Source: Tillus elongatus (Eukaryota > Arthropoda > Insecta > Coleoptera > Cleridae). Taken from it: DNA of 64,000 nt. This document shows, one piece after another, positions 22,370 through 40,553 of the stretch; positions within the stretch are counted from its first letter, which is position 1, and every line of letters begins with the position of its first letter. The position numbers and the translations under genes were made by a program. The notes under the pieces were generated by a model. That model made no database searches. It was given only the letters and a program-made list of their open reading frames with translations, and was not told the DNA's origin. Where the stretch lies: assembly GCA_964006375.1 (NCBI GenBank), contig OZ023265.1, positions 157,670,118 to 157,734,117 of the forward strand, in the 5' to 3' direction.

Positions 22370-23865
22370 GAATCTTTTATCCTTGGCTCACCCTGTTCGT
22401 CTATCAAAGTTTCCATGACAGACCCTTTGACATAGAGCATCTGTGTCCACTGTTTTAATCCCCAAATTAATAGGGAAATATATGAGGCCTGATATAGTAT
22501 TGAAGATACAAGGTGCATTTTACATTTCAACACTTCCAAAAGAATTAATTTGTTGAAGCAGAAGACAAATTCAGAATCACTTTTATGCCAATATGTACAG
22601 TTCGCAGAAGATAATTTATTCTGTAATATTTACCATCATGTACCTATTTATAGATAAACTTCGTACACGGATGGTTGAAAGGCTTCAATCATAACTTGTA
22701 TTCCAGTGCATAAAAAAAATATGATGACAAAAAAAGTTTTGCATTAATAACAAATGATATAAGAAAACTGTTTTTTTTATGTTCTTCTGTGTCCTTTTTT
22801 ATTTCAGTATGGCATAGATCGTCATATTTTTTTTTTACATTTAAAATTATTTTACTTGGTAAAGGCTTTTAATTATCTCTCCAAGATAAGTTTTTAAAGA
22901 GACAAGTAGAAACAGCAGATCCAGCCCTATAATAGATTTATTCACGGAAGTAAGACTTAGTCTTACCATTCATCTGCACAATTTCTTAATTATGTACTAA
23001 GTATATCAGTTACGTATTTTAAAATATAAGATTAATAAGACAGTTTTCATGTAGAGATATAGCAAACTGAGTACTGTGCTACCATTTATACCTAGAACAA
23101 TTATTTATAGGTAAGTACAGATTGCAAATTAATATCCTCAGAAACAGCTTTCAGTATATTCCTATACATACCCTTGAAATAGTAGTTTAACGACGGTTTC
23201 AAGGTAGTACTTTAAATTATGATGAAATAGGATTATGGGTAAGAGAAATTGGCAGAATTGTTCGTGCTGAATTCATTTAGGTTTGAAGCTGATTGCTGAT
23301 ACAAATTCAATTTATAACTATATAATAAGACAATTTTCATTGTTCTGTCATGTACAAGTTTATATATTGATCTATAATAAACAAATTGTCTAAATTAAGA
23401 ATATGCAGGTAAATATACAATTCAAATTACCCGCTCAGTTGTCAGTACTTCACGCGAGGCGGCGCTAGTGTACTTGTCACAACTATCACCAATGCTAAAG
23501 CATAGGAGTGTCCCCTATTGTTATTATATAGTATTTGTTCTTATGTTGCATATAAATGATAATTTTGAGGCACACTTATTTGCATAAATTAATATTTTTC
23601 CTATAATATAATTTTGTATTTATCTGAAACTTTATATATATTTGTACATGCAGCACCATTCTGCTTTTCATACGAAACATATCAGCGGTGGGTGTAGTTA
23701 TGTGTCCCTAGCACCATCTATTGTTGCCGGAAAAGGGTCCTCAAATTGAGGGAAAATCTGTTATTTTAGTTGACAAACCTTATTCACGACTTAATCCAAT
23801 CATTTTAATGTTAAAATTACTTCCATGGGAACAATTTGAAAATCTGATCAAACAATACGTGTCAT
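22370..23865. other. Unassigned DNA
   Basis: AT-rich with a slightly GC-richer patch near 23440-23500 (ACGCGAGGCGGCGCTAGTG). No gene or recognised repeat. Confidence 0.5.
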
Positions 23866-26105
23866 ATTATTTATTTATTTATATTTTATTTATTTATTTA
23901 ATATTACATTACCCAACAGGACAGGCCCAACTATTGGCTAGGAAATACAGGAATGACCTACAAAAATAGGATTAAAAATTAAAATTAAAACTAAAAATAA
24001 GCATTTTGAACCATAATTTACTATTTCATAACAGAGTGTAACTAAAACATAAAAATATAAAAAATCACAACAATCAACAATGAGTAAAAAACAATGAGAA
24101 ACACAAATCAGTTCTCCATAACTGTGAAATACAAACCAGTCCTTCACAACCGTGAGACTGCCAACCCTTTGAGCAACCTTGGATCCGACACAAAGATATC
24201 AATGTAACACGCGTGCCTGTTGGCAACAGAACACAATTTATAAAGCGGTGAGAATTTCACAAGATTAGTTCGCCGCGTAGGTAACCAAAAGGTGACCAAA
24301 TTTTGCGAAGACATTCTCGGAACATTAAAGTTTAGTTGCTCAATAGACGAGAGCAGTCACAGGATCTCCTCACTAAAGCATTAAAAAAAATAGTGCAGCT
24401 TGTTCCCTTCTAGATCCTAGAGTTGGCAGCAAGAAGTCCCGCTGCATATACTCCGAAGGGTAATCCACAAGGGGACCCATACCATTGAGGCGGAAGTAAA
24501 GATATTTTAGAAAGCGTCTTTGAATCTTTTCCAACTGGAGAATATGGTTCTGGTAACCCGGAGACCATACAACTGAAGAATACTCAAGTCTATTACGGAT
24601 AAAAGTACATAAAATCATAAATGTCTCAATATTACCAAACTCGGGGCAATTCCTAATAATGAAGCTTATGAGTTTAAATGCGTTGGATACAGCATTCCCA
24701 ATATGAGATAAGAAAGACATTTTTTTATCAAATATTACGCCCAGATCACGGATAGATACCGGCCTAGCCAAAGACACTTTATTAAGACAATAATCAAATT
24801 GTATGGGCACCAACTTAATAGTAAAGGAAAGGCAGCTACAATTGGCAATATTTAAAGAAAGATTATTTATATTGTATCACTCCTCCACATCCTCTAATGC
24901 TAATTGAAGTCGAATATAATCATCCACCAACTTCACCTCACAGAAAATTTTGATGTCATCGGCATACAGGAGACGAGACATTGAACCCTCAAACCACCAA
25001 CGAGATCGTTAATGAAAATATTAAAGAACAAAGGACCCAAAATCGACCCCTGAGGGACCCCTGATATGACTGAAATATATTTTGATCTGCAGCCACCCAC
25101 AACCACATATTGCTTTCTGTCTATAAGGTAATTCGCAATCAGTTTTCAGAGTGATTCAGATAAGCCAAATGCTTCTAATGTACGTAGCACAATATCATGA
25201 TCAATGCGGTCAAATGCCTTTGACATAGCAAGGTAGATGACATCGACCTGACTACGATTATTTAAAGCTTCCGCAATGTATTGCGTAGCGCAAACTAAGT
25301 TTGTAACAGCTGATCTGCCTGGCATGAAGCCGTACTGAGAAGGAGTGATGAAGCTCTTTATATGGAAGAATATATGCCTGTATAATAACATTTAACTTTA
25401 AGGAAGTTACAGGATAACGATATCTGCCTATAATTATCTATAAGTCTTTTATCACCAGCCTTATAAACTGGACAGGATTTCGATATCTTCCACACTATTG
25501 GAATTTTACAGTTTTTTAAACATAAATTAAACATAACCTGTAAGGGGAAAGCTAAAACGGCTGCAGAATCCTCCAAAATGAATGTGGGATTAGGTCAGGA
25601 CCTGACGTCATATGAGGCTTAAACGCTCGAAGAACCTCCTCAACTTCTGAAAGAAGAAAACTCACTATTTGTAATGAAATATAATAATTGTCTTTCAAGA
25701 TGGTATTTACCACAGATTGCGGTTCAGGTGTGGAGTCTCGAAAGACATACATAGACTGAAAAAAATCAGCAAAACTATTATCAATCTCATCAGATTGATG
25801 CAAATTGAGACCATTATACTCCATTGTTTTGGGAAGAGAATTATGTTACTTCTTAGAGCTCAGAAATGACCAAAACTTCTTTGGGTTATTAGAGACTGAA
25901 ACTTTACAGCTTATGAGGTAATTATTATATTCAGTGTTCAACAGATTCTGAAGCTCAGACCATAACCTCCTAAACTTATCATAGTCAGCTGACTCCCCAG
26001 AACGTCTATATATCGACCGACTCTTAGGTTTTAGCTTACACAGCTTAACAACCTCCCTAGTAAACCAAGGAGGGTACTTAGAACATCTAGGAGTTGATTT
26101 ATGTG
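23866..26105 (-). mobile_element. LINE-C: 5'-truncated non-LTR retrotransposon
   Basis: Minus-strand reading from about 26105 gives a pre-RT region, RT, C-terminal region and a 3' end with a (TAAA)n tail at 23868-23901 just beyond CTGTTGGGTAATG. The coding region is broken by frameshifts. Confidence 0.85.
24130..26100 (-). pseudogene. LINE-C reverse transcriptase, broken
   Basis: The upstream part (26100-25830) reads YPPWFTREVVKLCKLK and NNPKKFWSFLSS, typical of the segment between endonuclease and RT. The RT motifs follow across several frames: SGPDLIPHSF, NYRQISL, SQYGFMPGRSAVTNL, AMSKAFDRIDHDIV, a PQGS-type block near 25050, and an intact YADDIKIF catalytic box at 24955-24966. The C-terminal part shows RDLGVIFDKKMSFLSHI, RNRLEYSSVVWSPGY and QRRFLKYLYFRLNG, with a basic tail to about 24130. 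Breaks occur near 25550, 25380, 25140 and 24815. The family is close to insect Jockey/CR1-type elements. The copy is inactive. Confidence 0.87.
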
Positions 26106-27013
26106 TGATAAAGATGCAAAGTTTTAGTAAAACTGCGATATCTTAAAAACTATTAGCGATAAAATGTGACCAAAAAACAATTTACCTGGAAGCAAGTTAT
26201 ATTTTATTATAAATATGAATGACTTTTGTAAAGGCTTACTTTACACACTGGGTGCTCTTGGATTTTATTTAAAAAAATGTACATGCAAATTTTTTCTTCT
26301 TTTTTTTTTGTAAAATTGTTAAAATAACTGCCAAGGAAACTGGCCTTGATAAAATAATAAATAAGCTATAAAAACATGCGTAGATCTGCCCATTATATGT
26401 GACGAAACTTTAAATTTGCAGGCAAAATTATGTGCGCCACTTTTTACGGAACTGGGTTTATTTATTGATTATCAAAATTACACGAATCTAAAGGTTTAAC
26501 TAACTCATCAAATAAACATAGTACGACTAAACATTCTACATTATTCGTGTCTATGGTCTCCCTTAATTATGTAACCTACTAAATTGACAATAATTTCTTG
26601 CCAATAAATCAGTTATGTCGAGAATTCTCTGGAGGCAGTCTGGAAATGTGGTTAGAGCCCTCCCAGGTGAAGCAGATTCTGATAATAATGTAGTGATCAG
26701 TTAATGTTTCACATCGGTCAGGGTTTCTGCAATGTAATTCTATCGATTGGGACTTGACAAGTCTGACCCTACACTGGTCGCTGATCAATTAGATAAATTA
26801 ACTGTATCAGGTTGATACGATAGGAGCAGCTTTCACATACAGTTATCTTTAACACCTGATTAAATTCACTTAATGTTGAATCTGTTTCATGAAATCAGTA
26901 CACACATTCATTAACTGCTAAATGTTTCATTAAAACTAATGTGGCGCTTTACTAAAATAACATGCACAGGCAGCTTATGAAGTCAGTTAATAGTTAAGTG
27001 CATGTTTATAACG
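26106..27013. other. Unassigned DNA
   Basis: No supported feature. Confidence 0.5.
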
Positions 27014-27330
27014 TTGTTTTTTTTTGCCTGTGGCCAATCACCGACGCCAGGGAGTGGTTTCACCGCAGTATCTTGGAAAATTTGCCAAACCTCTGCCTAT
27101 CTGTAAGGAGACTAGCGATATTTAACACGCCTAACATAAAATGGATACGGAATCGACGGCTTTAAACCCCCTCCAATGGGCGGAGCCTTCAACTTGCTCA
27201 AATATATATGCCACAACCTTGGTTGATGTTAATTTTACAGTATGTACTGAGAAACTGAAATGGAAACCCTAGGAATTGAACACAGTACCCTTCGCTTCAA
27301 AGGCACACGCTCCACCACTAGACTACCGTT
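27014..27330 (-). mobile_element. SINE-1 copy (minus), tRNA-Gly-like head
   Basis: The inverse of the 28.5 kb SINE. On the minus strand the head reads GGTAGTCTAGTGGTGGAGCG, then a degenerate box B (GTTCAATTCC). The body follows with ACCAAGGTTGTGG and the tail block GGCGTCGGTGATTGGCCAC. It ends at a poly-A-like run (plus GTTTTTTTTTG, near 27015). It is older and more diverged than the 28.5 kb copy. Confidence 0.75.
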
Positions 27331-28301
27331 AGACTACTACCGCTACTACTACTTCTAGACTGATAAGGTTAGTTAAAATTATAATATCGCTTTTAACAAG
27401 CAACCAGCTTCAACTACGTTGCAAAATGTATTCGTTCATTAGATTTAAAGACAGAAACGTTTCTGGTTCAGCTTTTTATTAAACAAAGATACAAATATAA
27501 CGCCCTGGAAGATATAGCAGTTGCGCTTCACCAGCCCCCGTCTTCACATTGTGACTTTGGAAAACCCTGTTCCATTTACAACGATAATCGCGACACCTTA
27601 GGGTTATGTAATCGGCACTGGTTCAGTTGCGTTTAACGGCGCTGTCACCGTCGGTGAAAACTAAAAGCTGAACAAAGCCTTTGCAGGTATTTTTCCAGGT
27701 TTTAAAGAATAACCACCTGGAAAACATTTGTAATCTACAGAGAATAGGCCATTTGAAGAAGGTATCCTTGGCGCCTGGACCAGATAAAAGATCGCATGAT
27801 CGCTTTCAATCTTCGTTTGTTTGTTATGTAAACCACGCTATTATTAACTAGTGTTACTGTTCTTCAGTCTATTGAACCCTACACATGTTCGAGACTATCT
27901 GATGGAACATAATATCTGACCGCCACATTTTTTGAAGTCGTTATTAAGCTTTATTTCATCCGTTAAGGATTGAGTTTATTTTAGCGTATCTATGTCATTT
28001 TAGTTTATACTTTACGTTTCTCCTTGTTCTAAACTGCCCCCGAAATGACACCATTGCCATCAGATCTCCGTTGAACTGCTTTAGTCCCAGCACTAGCAAG
28101 CATATACTTGAATGATAGCGGCGACGGGGCCTGGCGAGCGAAAACTTGTGGTTCGGGTCGCCATCTGGAACTTTTTAAGCCGTAACTCAACACTTGCGAT
28201 AGCCTGCACTGCCTACTGTTGTGTTTTAATCTTGTGTTAAGCATTTCTTATTTTATTCATTACTACAAGGAATATTTTTTGCTATAAGGGCAATCATTAT
28301 A
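27331..28301. other. Unassigned DNA
   Basis: Slightly less AT-rich. An open minus-strand frame at 28029-28244 lacks recognisable motifs. Confidence 0.5.

Positions 28302-28895
<594 letters not shown>

Positions 28896-28973
<78 letters not shown>
28896..28973. repeat. (TA)n microsatellite, SINE tail or split array
   Basis: Follows CACACACACAGATATA at the SINE end; uninterrupted. Confidence 0.97.
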
Positions 28974-31661
<2,688 letters not shown>

Positions 31662-31884
31662 AGACTTTTTCTTATGTTGCGCCTGTTTACCGTTGTATTA
31701 TATTTTTGAGCCATATTCCTGGTTAGATGTAAGAGTAGGTAAGGTTGAATCTTGCTCGATTGTGTGGCAGTCATTTGTTAATTTGTTCAATGTGTTTTGT
31801 AAATTATTTTGTTGATAAAAGGCGATTATTATTATTAACCGATCGTCAATTTTTTTAATATAAATTTCGGTCAATTGGGTTCTG

Positions 31885-31940
31885 CACAGTGTACTTATCA
31901 ATGCTCATTACATGTGCTAATCTTCACAGTGTCAGTTTCT
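31885..31940. repeat. Repeat T copy 2
   Basis: GTGTACTTATCAATGCTCAT followed by TACATGTGCTAATCTTCAC, as at 21143. Confidence 0.4.
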
Positions 31941-32205
31941 CTTACAATTTATTTGCTAGCGTCTTGTTGAGAACCCCATTAGTTACTAATCTTAATTATT
32001 CATTGCACGTTTCTCATCTTGAAAGAACGATCGATAATTTGTTTATTGAAGGATCAAATCTTTATACTTCTTTGTGGTAGTACAAATGAATTAGTCATTG
32101 GTTGCCTTCCTTTTCAAAAATGCTGGCTCCACTCTTTTCACTTTGTACGCTGTTACCTCCGCCTCGTAAAGTTTCTTTGTTTATAGTTTAAGTTATTCAG
32201 CTCAT

Positions 32206-32801
32206 TTTAGTGAATTTTTTTTAAAAAATTCACTATTGAGGAGATTCCGACTTTTGAATTTTGAAAAAATTTAAATACAAATTACTTGGGGTTTTCCTTA
32301 AAAGTCAAAGTTGCGATTTAAAATGTCAAAATTGGCAACATTTAGGCAAATAACTTGAATATAATACAGGCTATCGAAAAAAATGTCTCAAGAAAAATGT
32401 TTTACAAACCCTGAGGTCTTAGTTTCAACCGTCATTGTCCTTCATTTTACTTAAATATTTCCAGAAAATTCATTTCAAATAGGCCCTTTCTCTCATGCTT
32501 AGCAGTAGCCTTAGCTATAGAGTTTATCGTCTAATGGTATGTAATTTTTGTCGAATTTTCGTAAAAAATCAATAAAGCTCAATATGTCCGTTATTATACA
32601 AGATATGAAAAAAAATTGTATACATTAATTATATGGTGTCTTGAGCTACATCTTAGAAAAATATTTCTACAATCACAGGGTGGCCCATAAGTCGTTGGTG
32701 ATACAAATTCTCTTTTTTTATTTTAATCAAACACGTCTTATGTTATTGAAATTGTGCATTTTCCATCGAAATGTAATGCATGTTTGTAAGAAAAGAAATT
32801 C
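32206..32801 (+). mobile_element. R1 copy 8, TA core deleted
   Basis: Head hairpin at 32206-32235 and GATTCCGACTTTTGAATTTT, then a jump straight to the distal body: GTCAAAATTGGCAACATTTA, CTTCATTTTACTTAAATATT, CCCATAAGTCGTTGGTGATA. It runs into R2 at 32802. Confidence 0.68.
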
Positions 32802-33229
32802 TGGACGCAGCAAGTGCGTTATGGTAGCGAATTTTGATCAAATGCTTCATACTTGAATAGCTGAATTTACTATTAACCTATAAGGTTGACCAATAAACGA
32901 GTTTTTTCGGGAACACTTTAAGTTTACTTTCGCAAATTTTTGTACATTTTCAAACAATAAAGTTATTTTGATGAAACGTGACACAATTGTTTTTACATTG
33001 ATTGTGGTTGCCCTTACTTGGTGAAACTGGTCCATACTACATACAGACTTCGAGACTACTTCTCTGGCTTCACTGTTGGGTTAGATGTTCTCTGTATGTA
33101 CCATTGTTTTTACTATATATGTTATACTGGTAACCAAATTTGATGCCTGCTTTCTTAAAAAAACACACATATTTGCTATTAAAAACATTTTAATAAAAAT
33201 TCACTACCATAACGCACTTGCTGCGTCCA
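32802..33229. mobile_element. R2 copy split by an S repeat
   Basis: The ends are TGGACGCAGCAAGTGCGTTA and its inverse ending CTTGCTGCGTCC. A ~106 bp insertion at 32997-33102 is flanked by an 11-bp direct repeat (ATTGTTTTTAC at 32986-32996 and 33103-33113). Without it the unit would be about 310 bp like the other R2 copies. Confidence 0.75.
32997..33102 (-). mobile_element. S repeat copy 4 with 11-bp target duplication
   Basis: Plus-strand text GCCCTTACTTGGTGAAACTG and CTACTTCTCTGGCTTCACTG matches the other S copies in inverse. The flanking ATTGTTTTTAC duplication shows that S moves as a unit, with variable-length duplications as in retrotransposition. Confidence 0.7.
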
Positions 33230-33309
33230 GGTTTTTTTCTGTTTCTTGGCATAAAAAAATGTAATAGAATGGAAATAATAAGCTAGAGCTTAGATTATGT
33301 TATTGTGCA

Positions 33310-33400
33310 AAGCAAGCATTTATGAAGCCAAAGAAAAAGTCTCTGCGTCTGTATTAATATGAAATGGTATAACCAAGTTAGGACAATGAACGATTTGAAT
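33310..33400 (+). repeat. S repeat copy 5
   Basis: AGCAAGCATTTATGAAGCC, CTCTGCGTCTGTATTAATAT and GAAATGGTATAACCAAGTTA match the 18.3 kb copy downstream of its core. Confidence 0.55.
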
Positions 33401-34974
33401 TGAAGTGAATAGAATTAAACAGTAACACAAAGGCACTTACTTTTATTAAATATAACATATCTATGGTTTATATAAAAGATTCATGCCATTAGTAATCCGA
33501 CTTGTTTAATATGAGAGAAATTGTTAAGAGTAATAACACGTCATACATCATAATTCATATAGGTAACAAATGGTGGCAGCGCAGGGATACGCATATGCTC
33601 TTATAGGTAGCTATATCACTTTTCAACAAAGCACTGTAGTCTTAAGTAGGCCTTTGACAAATTCTGGCACTATAGATATTATCCACAGGTTTCTAATTTC
33701 CCTTCTGGGTCGCATTGTTATATTTAAATTAATTGCCTGACTTAAAGAAAAGCCTTTTGTAAATGCATTGATGCCTAAAATGTTTTCACCAAAGCAAATT
33801 ATATTGATTAGTCATTTCACTTTGTTCTGTAGTTCGTTTTAGAGTAGAGCAAGAGGGAAATTGAAATCATCTGTTGTGCACGGAAAAGGGTGCTGCTGCT
33901 CCGTGAGTCAAATACACAATGCGTAGTATAGTGAAACCCTATCTCGCCTATTCTGTTACTACCCCCTGCTTGATCTCAGAAAGGAAATGAAATAGACTTC
34001 CCATGCAATGATATTAAAAATTAGTCGTAAACGCTTTCAATAAACTGACATACCTTTGAGAGCACACATGTTTTAAGAACCCTCTCATGGTGTTTAGTGT
34101 GACACCCTGGGCATAAAGATTAAAAATTTGATGGTTATTTTCCTTGCAAAAAATCAATAGGGTGCAACCTTAAAAAATATTTTAAAGCAGGCAAATTAAA
34201 GAACGGTATATATTGTTTACATATACATATACAGGTGATTCCTTTTTTATTGCCCACCATTGGGATTGCGTTCATTATAAGCGATAGAAAGAAGTTGGAG
34301 CAGGAAGAATATGCGTAGGGTAAAGCCAATTTTAAGCATTCCGTCAGGTTTACTGCATTGAAAGCGATGCCGAAGTTATTTGAAGATAGTTGATTTTTTC
34401 CGAAAGCTTTCCTTAAATCATTTTCATTGTTTTTCTTTTTTTTTGTGTAAAATATTTTTTGTATAAGGCGTCACCAGAAATATATCGGCGTTGTTGGATT
34501 TTAAATAACCCGCCGCAGCATCGCTTCACGATGACCCAATTTTTCTTATGGACAGAAAATTAAGTGTTTATGCTTTTCGAAAAACTGAAACATTCTCCTC
34601 ACAGGGCTGTATCGCGAATGATCTTTTGTTGAAGGGATATGGAATGTAAAAGTTTTTATTCTGTTTCGTCATAAAATAATAGTGGGTTGCGTTAGAAAAT
34701 CAAAACTTTCATGAAAGTAAAAAATGCATCTTGCTGTTGTCACTTACCTTTTGTTTTCTATTCTATCTTACCCTTTAGCGCCATCTGATTATCTCCATTA
34801 GATAATTACAATGTATAAGTATGTAATTCAAAAGAACAAATATATGTTTAAGATATACAATGTAAAACAGCCGAATGAAATAAATTCCCTATCCCAATTA
34901 TTGTGCATATTTGAAAAAAAAAATCCCGATAAAAGTGAATTTTCGATTAGAAAAATGACATCTTGTAACGCGAA
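33401..34974. other. Unassigned DNA
   Basis: No supported gene. AACAAATGGTGGCAGCGC near 33568 is shared with the insertion in LINE-E (about 59409), so a scrap of that repeat is present here. Confidence 0.45.
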
Positions 34975-35975
34975 AACTCCACCCCTGCATTCAACTGCGT
35001 TTTTTTCAACAACACACCACGAGGGCTTACAGCCTAAATACTATCGTACCGTGGGTGTCGACAAGGAGGAAAGAGGCAACTTGTGAATTCTGGACTTGAA
35101 GGTTTGGAGGTTCGGAGGAGAGGGAAAAACATGCGCCGGCAAGGAATTCTATAACTTGGAAGTCATCAAGACAAAAGAGAGGCATAACAAGATGTTCTAT
35201 ATCTGGTGACCTGGACAGTAAAACGGTGCGTTTGCTCTGTTCCCCTGGTAGATCTGTTGGGGACAGCAGGTGGAGGAACTATGGAAGAAAGCTCCTCTGA
35301 GCATTGCCCGTGCAGATATCTATAAAAGAGAGAGAGGTCACCAACGGCACGTCGGTGGGCAAGGGATGGCAGCCTTTGGGTGAGGGTAGGGCCACCCATG
35401 AGACGTATAGCTCTCTTCTGAATGGGGTCCAGGATAGCGAGTGTAGAAGCGGCAGCAGCACCCCAGATGCAGTATTCGAGGTTTATCCTTATTTGTGAAG
35501 TATATAAGGTATAGAGATTAGCTGTGAAAGGCATTTGCTAGCCCGGAAGAGGACACCTAATTTCTTAGCAGCCGCTTCTGCAATTGATGTGACATGTTGG
35601 TGTCAATTGAGATTTCGATCCACAAAAATGCCAACAAGTTAAAAGGACTCTTACTTTGAATAACTTGGTTGCTCATTGTGATGGTTCTAGGACTGGTGTA
35701 TCTTTTATGAGAAAGAAAGCAATACTGAGATGTGGTGGGGTTGAATTGTACAAGATTTCTACTTTCCCAGTCTAATATTTTGTGGAGATCCACGGAGACA
35801 GAACCCTCCATGAATCTGCGATCCTCATCTTATTGGGACAAAGACACAGGCTTAGAATATTGTATATTTGAGTGAAGGGTGCTGTCGTCTGCGTAACTGT
35901 GAATTGGATGTGCTAGAGAGGAGGTCATTGATGTGGAGAAGAAACAAAGTAGGGGAAACTGATCCCGTACATGGG
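34975..35975 (-). mobile_element. LINE-D: 3' part of a Jockey-type element
   Basis: Minus-strand coding from just before the catalytic box to the C-terminus and part of a 3' UTR. It joins an R1 copy at about 35975. The orientation is the same as LINE-B and LINE-C. Confidence 0.8.
35090..35970 (-). pseudogene. LINE-D reverse transcriptase C-terminal region, broken
   Basis: Starts near 35970 with LFLLHINDLLSSTSN and the catalytic box SYADDSTLHS. It continues through DLHKILDWESRNLVQFN and SQYCFLSHKRY. After a break near 35550 come TLYTSQIRINLEYCIWGAA, DPIQKRAIRLMG, SLAHRRAVGDLSLFYRYLHG and a tail with FFPSPPNLQTFKSRIHKL near 35110. This arrangement is that of the widespread insect Jockey/CR1-like LINE polyprotein. 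At least three frame breaks or stops (near 35835, 35550 and 35165) make it inactive. Confidence 0.82.
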
Positions 35976-36746
35976 TTTTAGGGGTTCTAGGACGCGCTCA
36001 TTTGAAGAAATCTTTTTAAAATTCATAAGTCGCGGTCTTCTCAAAACGATTTTTTTTCTACGAAAATTTGCTAAAATATAGACTATTAAACCATAAACTC
36101 TATAGCTAAAACTACTGACAAAGCATCAGTAAGAGGGTCTATTTGAGATCGATTTTCCTAAAATATTTTAACAAAATGAAGGACAGTGATGGTAGAAGCT
36201 AAACCGTAAGGCTTTGTAAAAACACACTTACTAAGTCATTTCTTTTACATAATCCATCTTTATTTCAACTTCGTTTTCTGAAAATTGTAAAGTTTGACGT
36301 TTCAAATCGCAATTCTGACGTTTTAAGAAGAAAAATTATAACACTTTCAAAATATTTTTATTGCTACTCCTTGGCCTTTTTGCGTCAAAACAACTCAACC
36401 GTTGTATGTAATATCTAATTGGTTTTGTTAATCAGACAAAATATTTTGTTCTTGTGCTTTTCTCTGATCACCAGTGGCATCCAATTTTCTTTTCTTTGAA
36501 TGTCTATAACTTTTGTTTATTGTAACTTATCAATCTGAATTTCGGCACGTAGGGTAGATTTAATAGTGGAAACGTACGAACCAAATTTGGTTGCCATAGC
36601 TCTGTTATTTTCGCAGATACAAAGAGATTCCGAAAGAAAACCCAAAATTTCCTGTCTAACGAACTTATCCCAGCTACTTACAAAAGGAAGGTATGTACCA
36701 AATTTCACCGAAATTGGCCTATTATTTTTTGAGTTATCGGTGTGAT

Positions 36747-39052
<2,306 letters not shown>

Positions 39053-39140
<88 letters not shown>
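39053..39140. repeat. (TA)n microsatellite, right half
   Basis: Continuation of the TA array after the transposon. Confidence 0.97.
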
Positions 39141-39143
<3 letters not shown>

Positions 39144-39310
39144 ACAGATCTCCTCATTTGCGAGTTTTTCGTTTTTTTCTCAATTGTTTGGTGTGGTTTT
39201 TAAGAAAGTCATTTTTTCTGAATTTTTTTCTGGTGGAAACGAAACATAATTTTATGCCTTATTAAAAAAAGATAAATGCAACAAAATCATATCCTGCTAT
39301 TAAAATTGAA

Positions 39311-39756
39311 AATATTTAGTTGCCTAGCCACAAATTCCAAAATTAAATGTCGCCAGTTTGTAGCAAAAAATATGTTTTTACTGTACCTGTGGAACATCCA
39401 AATGGAGTAGATTCAGTGTCTAAGTTATCGTACAACGTATGGACAACGGTTACATTACTCAAGTAATATTGTACGGTGTGTTAAATAGAACTAAACTAAA
39501 AATCAATATAACGAAAATAAAAGTAATGTAAATAATATTTAGTTGCCTAGCCACAAATTCCAAAATTATATGTCGCCAGTTTGTAGCAAAAAATATGTTT
39601 TTACTGTACCTGTGGAACATCCAAATGGAGTAGATTCAGTGTCTAAGTTATCGTACAACGTATGGACAACGGTTACATTACTCAAGTAATATTGTACGGT
39701 GTGTTAAATAGAACTAAACTAAAAATCAATATAACGAAAATAAAAGTAATGTAAAT
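39311..39756. repeat. Tandem duplication, 2 x 223 bp
   Basis: The block from AATATTTAGTTGCCTAGCCA to AAAGTAATGTAAAT occurs at 39311-39533 and 39534-39756. I see one difference (AAATTAAATG versus AAATTATATG). It has no coding frame. The near-identity indicates a very recent event or an assembly duplication. Confidence 0.92.
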
Positions 39757-40303
39757 AAGTAGAGAAAGGACGGCGAAAATGAATGTAGAGATTAGCGCCC
39801 CAGAACCACGCTCTATAATTTTTATTTGAGCAGGATTTAACAAAACATTAACACATAAATAGTATATATGAGGTTAATAATATTATCCACGTAAAGCTTG
39901 TAATTGAAAAGTGGTGTTACATTCAGCTTTGTCGTGTAAGCTGCTAACAAAAGCAGGCTAGTTTTGGTTAGGGTTGACATCTATGTATTTTTTAGAGTGA
40001 TTGGTTTGAAGGACAGTTGATCTATATTGAGGACAAATTTGCCACTTTTTATTATCTGATATGCCAAAGCAAAGTGCTACTATCAATCTCTTTTTTATAA
40101 GCGCTTTAAACTTGACATACTATCGTAAACGATGATTTGTATAAAACAGAGGAATTTTTAATTTATAAATTGTTGATAGATTATTGTCACTGTAATCTCC
40201 TCAACTTGATACCCAGATGACATAGCGCTTGCAGGAGAATCGTAAGAAGAATTGCAACGTTGGCTCAGTGTACTAGGTTTTGTGCTGCGACGGAATACCT
40301 TTC
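39757..40303. other. Unassigned DNA
   Basis: No supported feature. Confidence 0.5.
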
Positions 40304-40421
40304 TTAGTGCATTTTCTTAAAAAATTAACTAATGAGGAGATATCGACTTTAGAATTTTGAAAAATGTTTTCAAATGTGCACTAATTATGCCCCCTAGAAC
40401 GCATATCCGGGGTCAGTTTCA

Positions 40422-40492
<71 letters not shown>

Positions 40493-40493
40493 T

Positions 40494-40553
<60 letters not shown>

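Noticed and set aside
34811..35086. 91-codon plus-strand frame
   Set aside because: Its second half is antisense to the LINE-D C-terminus and the first half lacks motifs.
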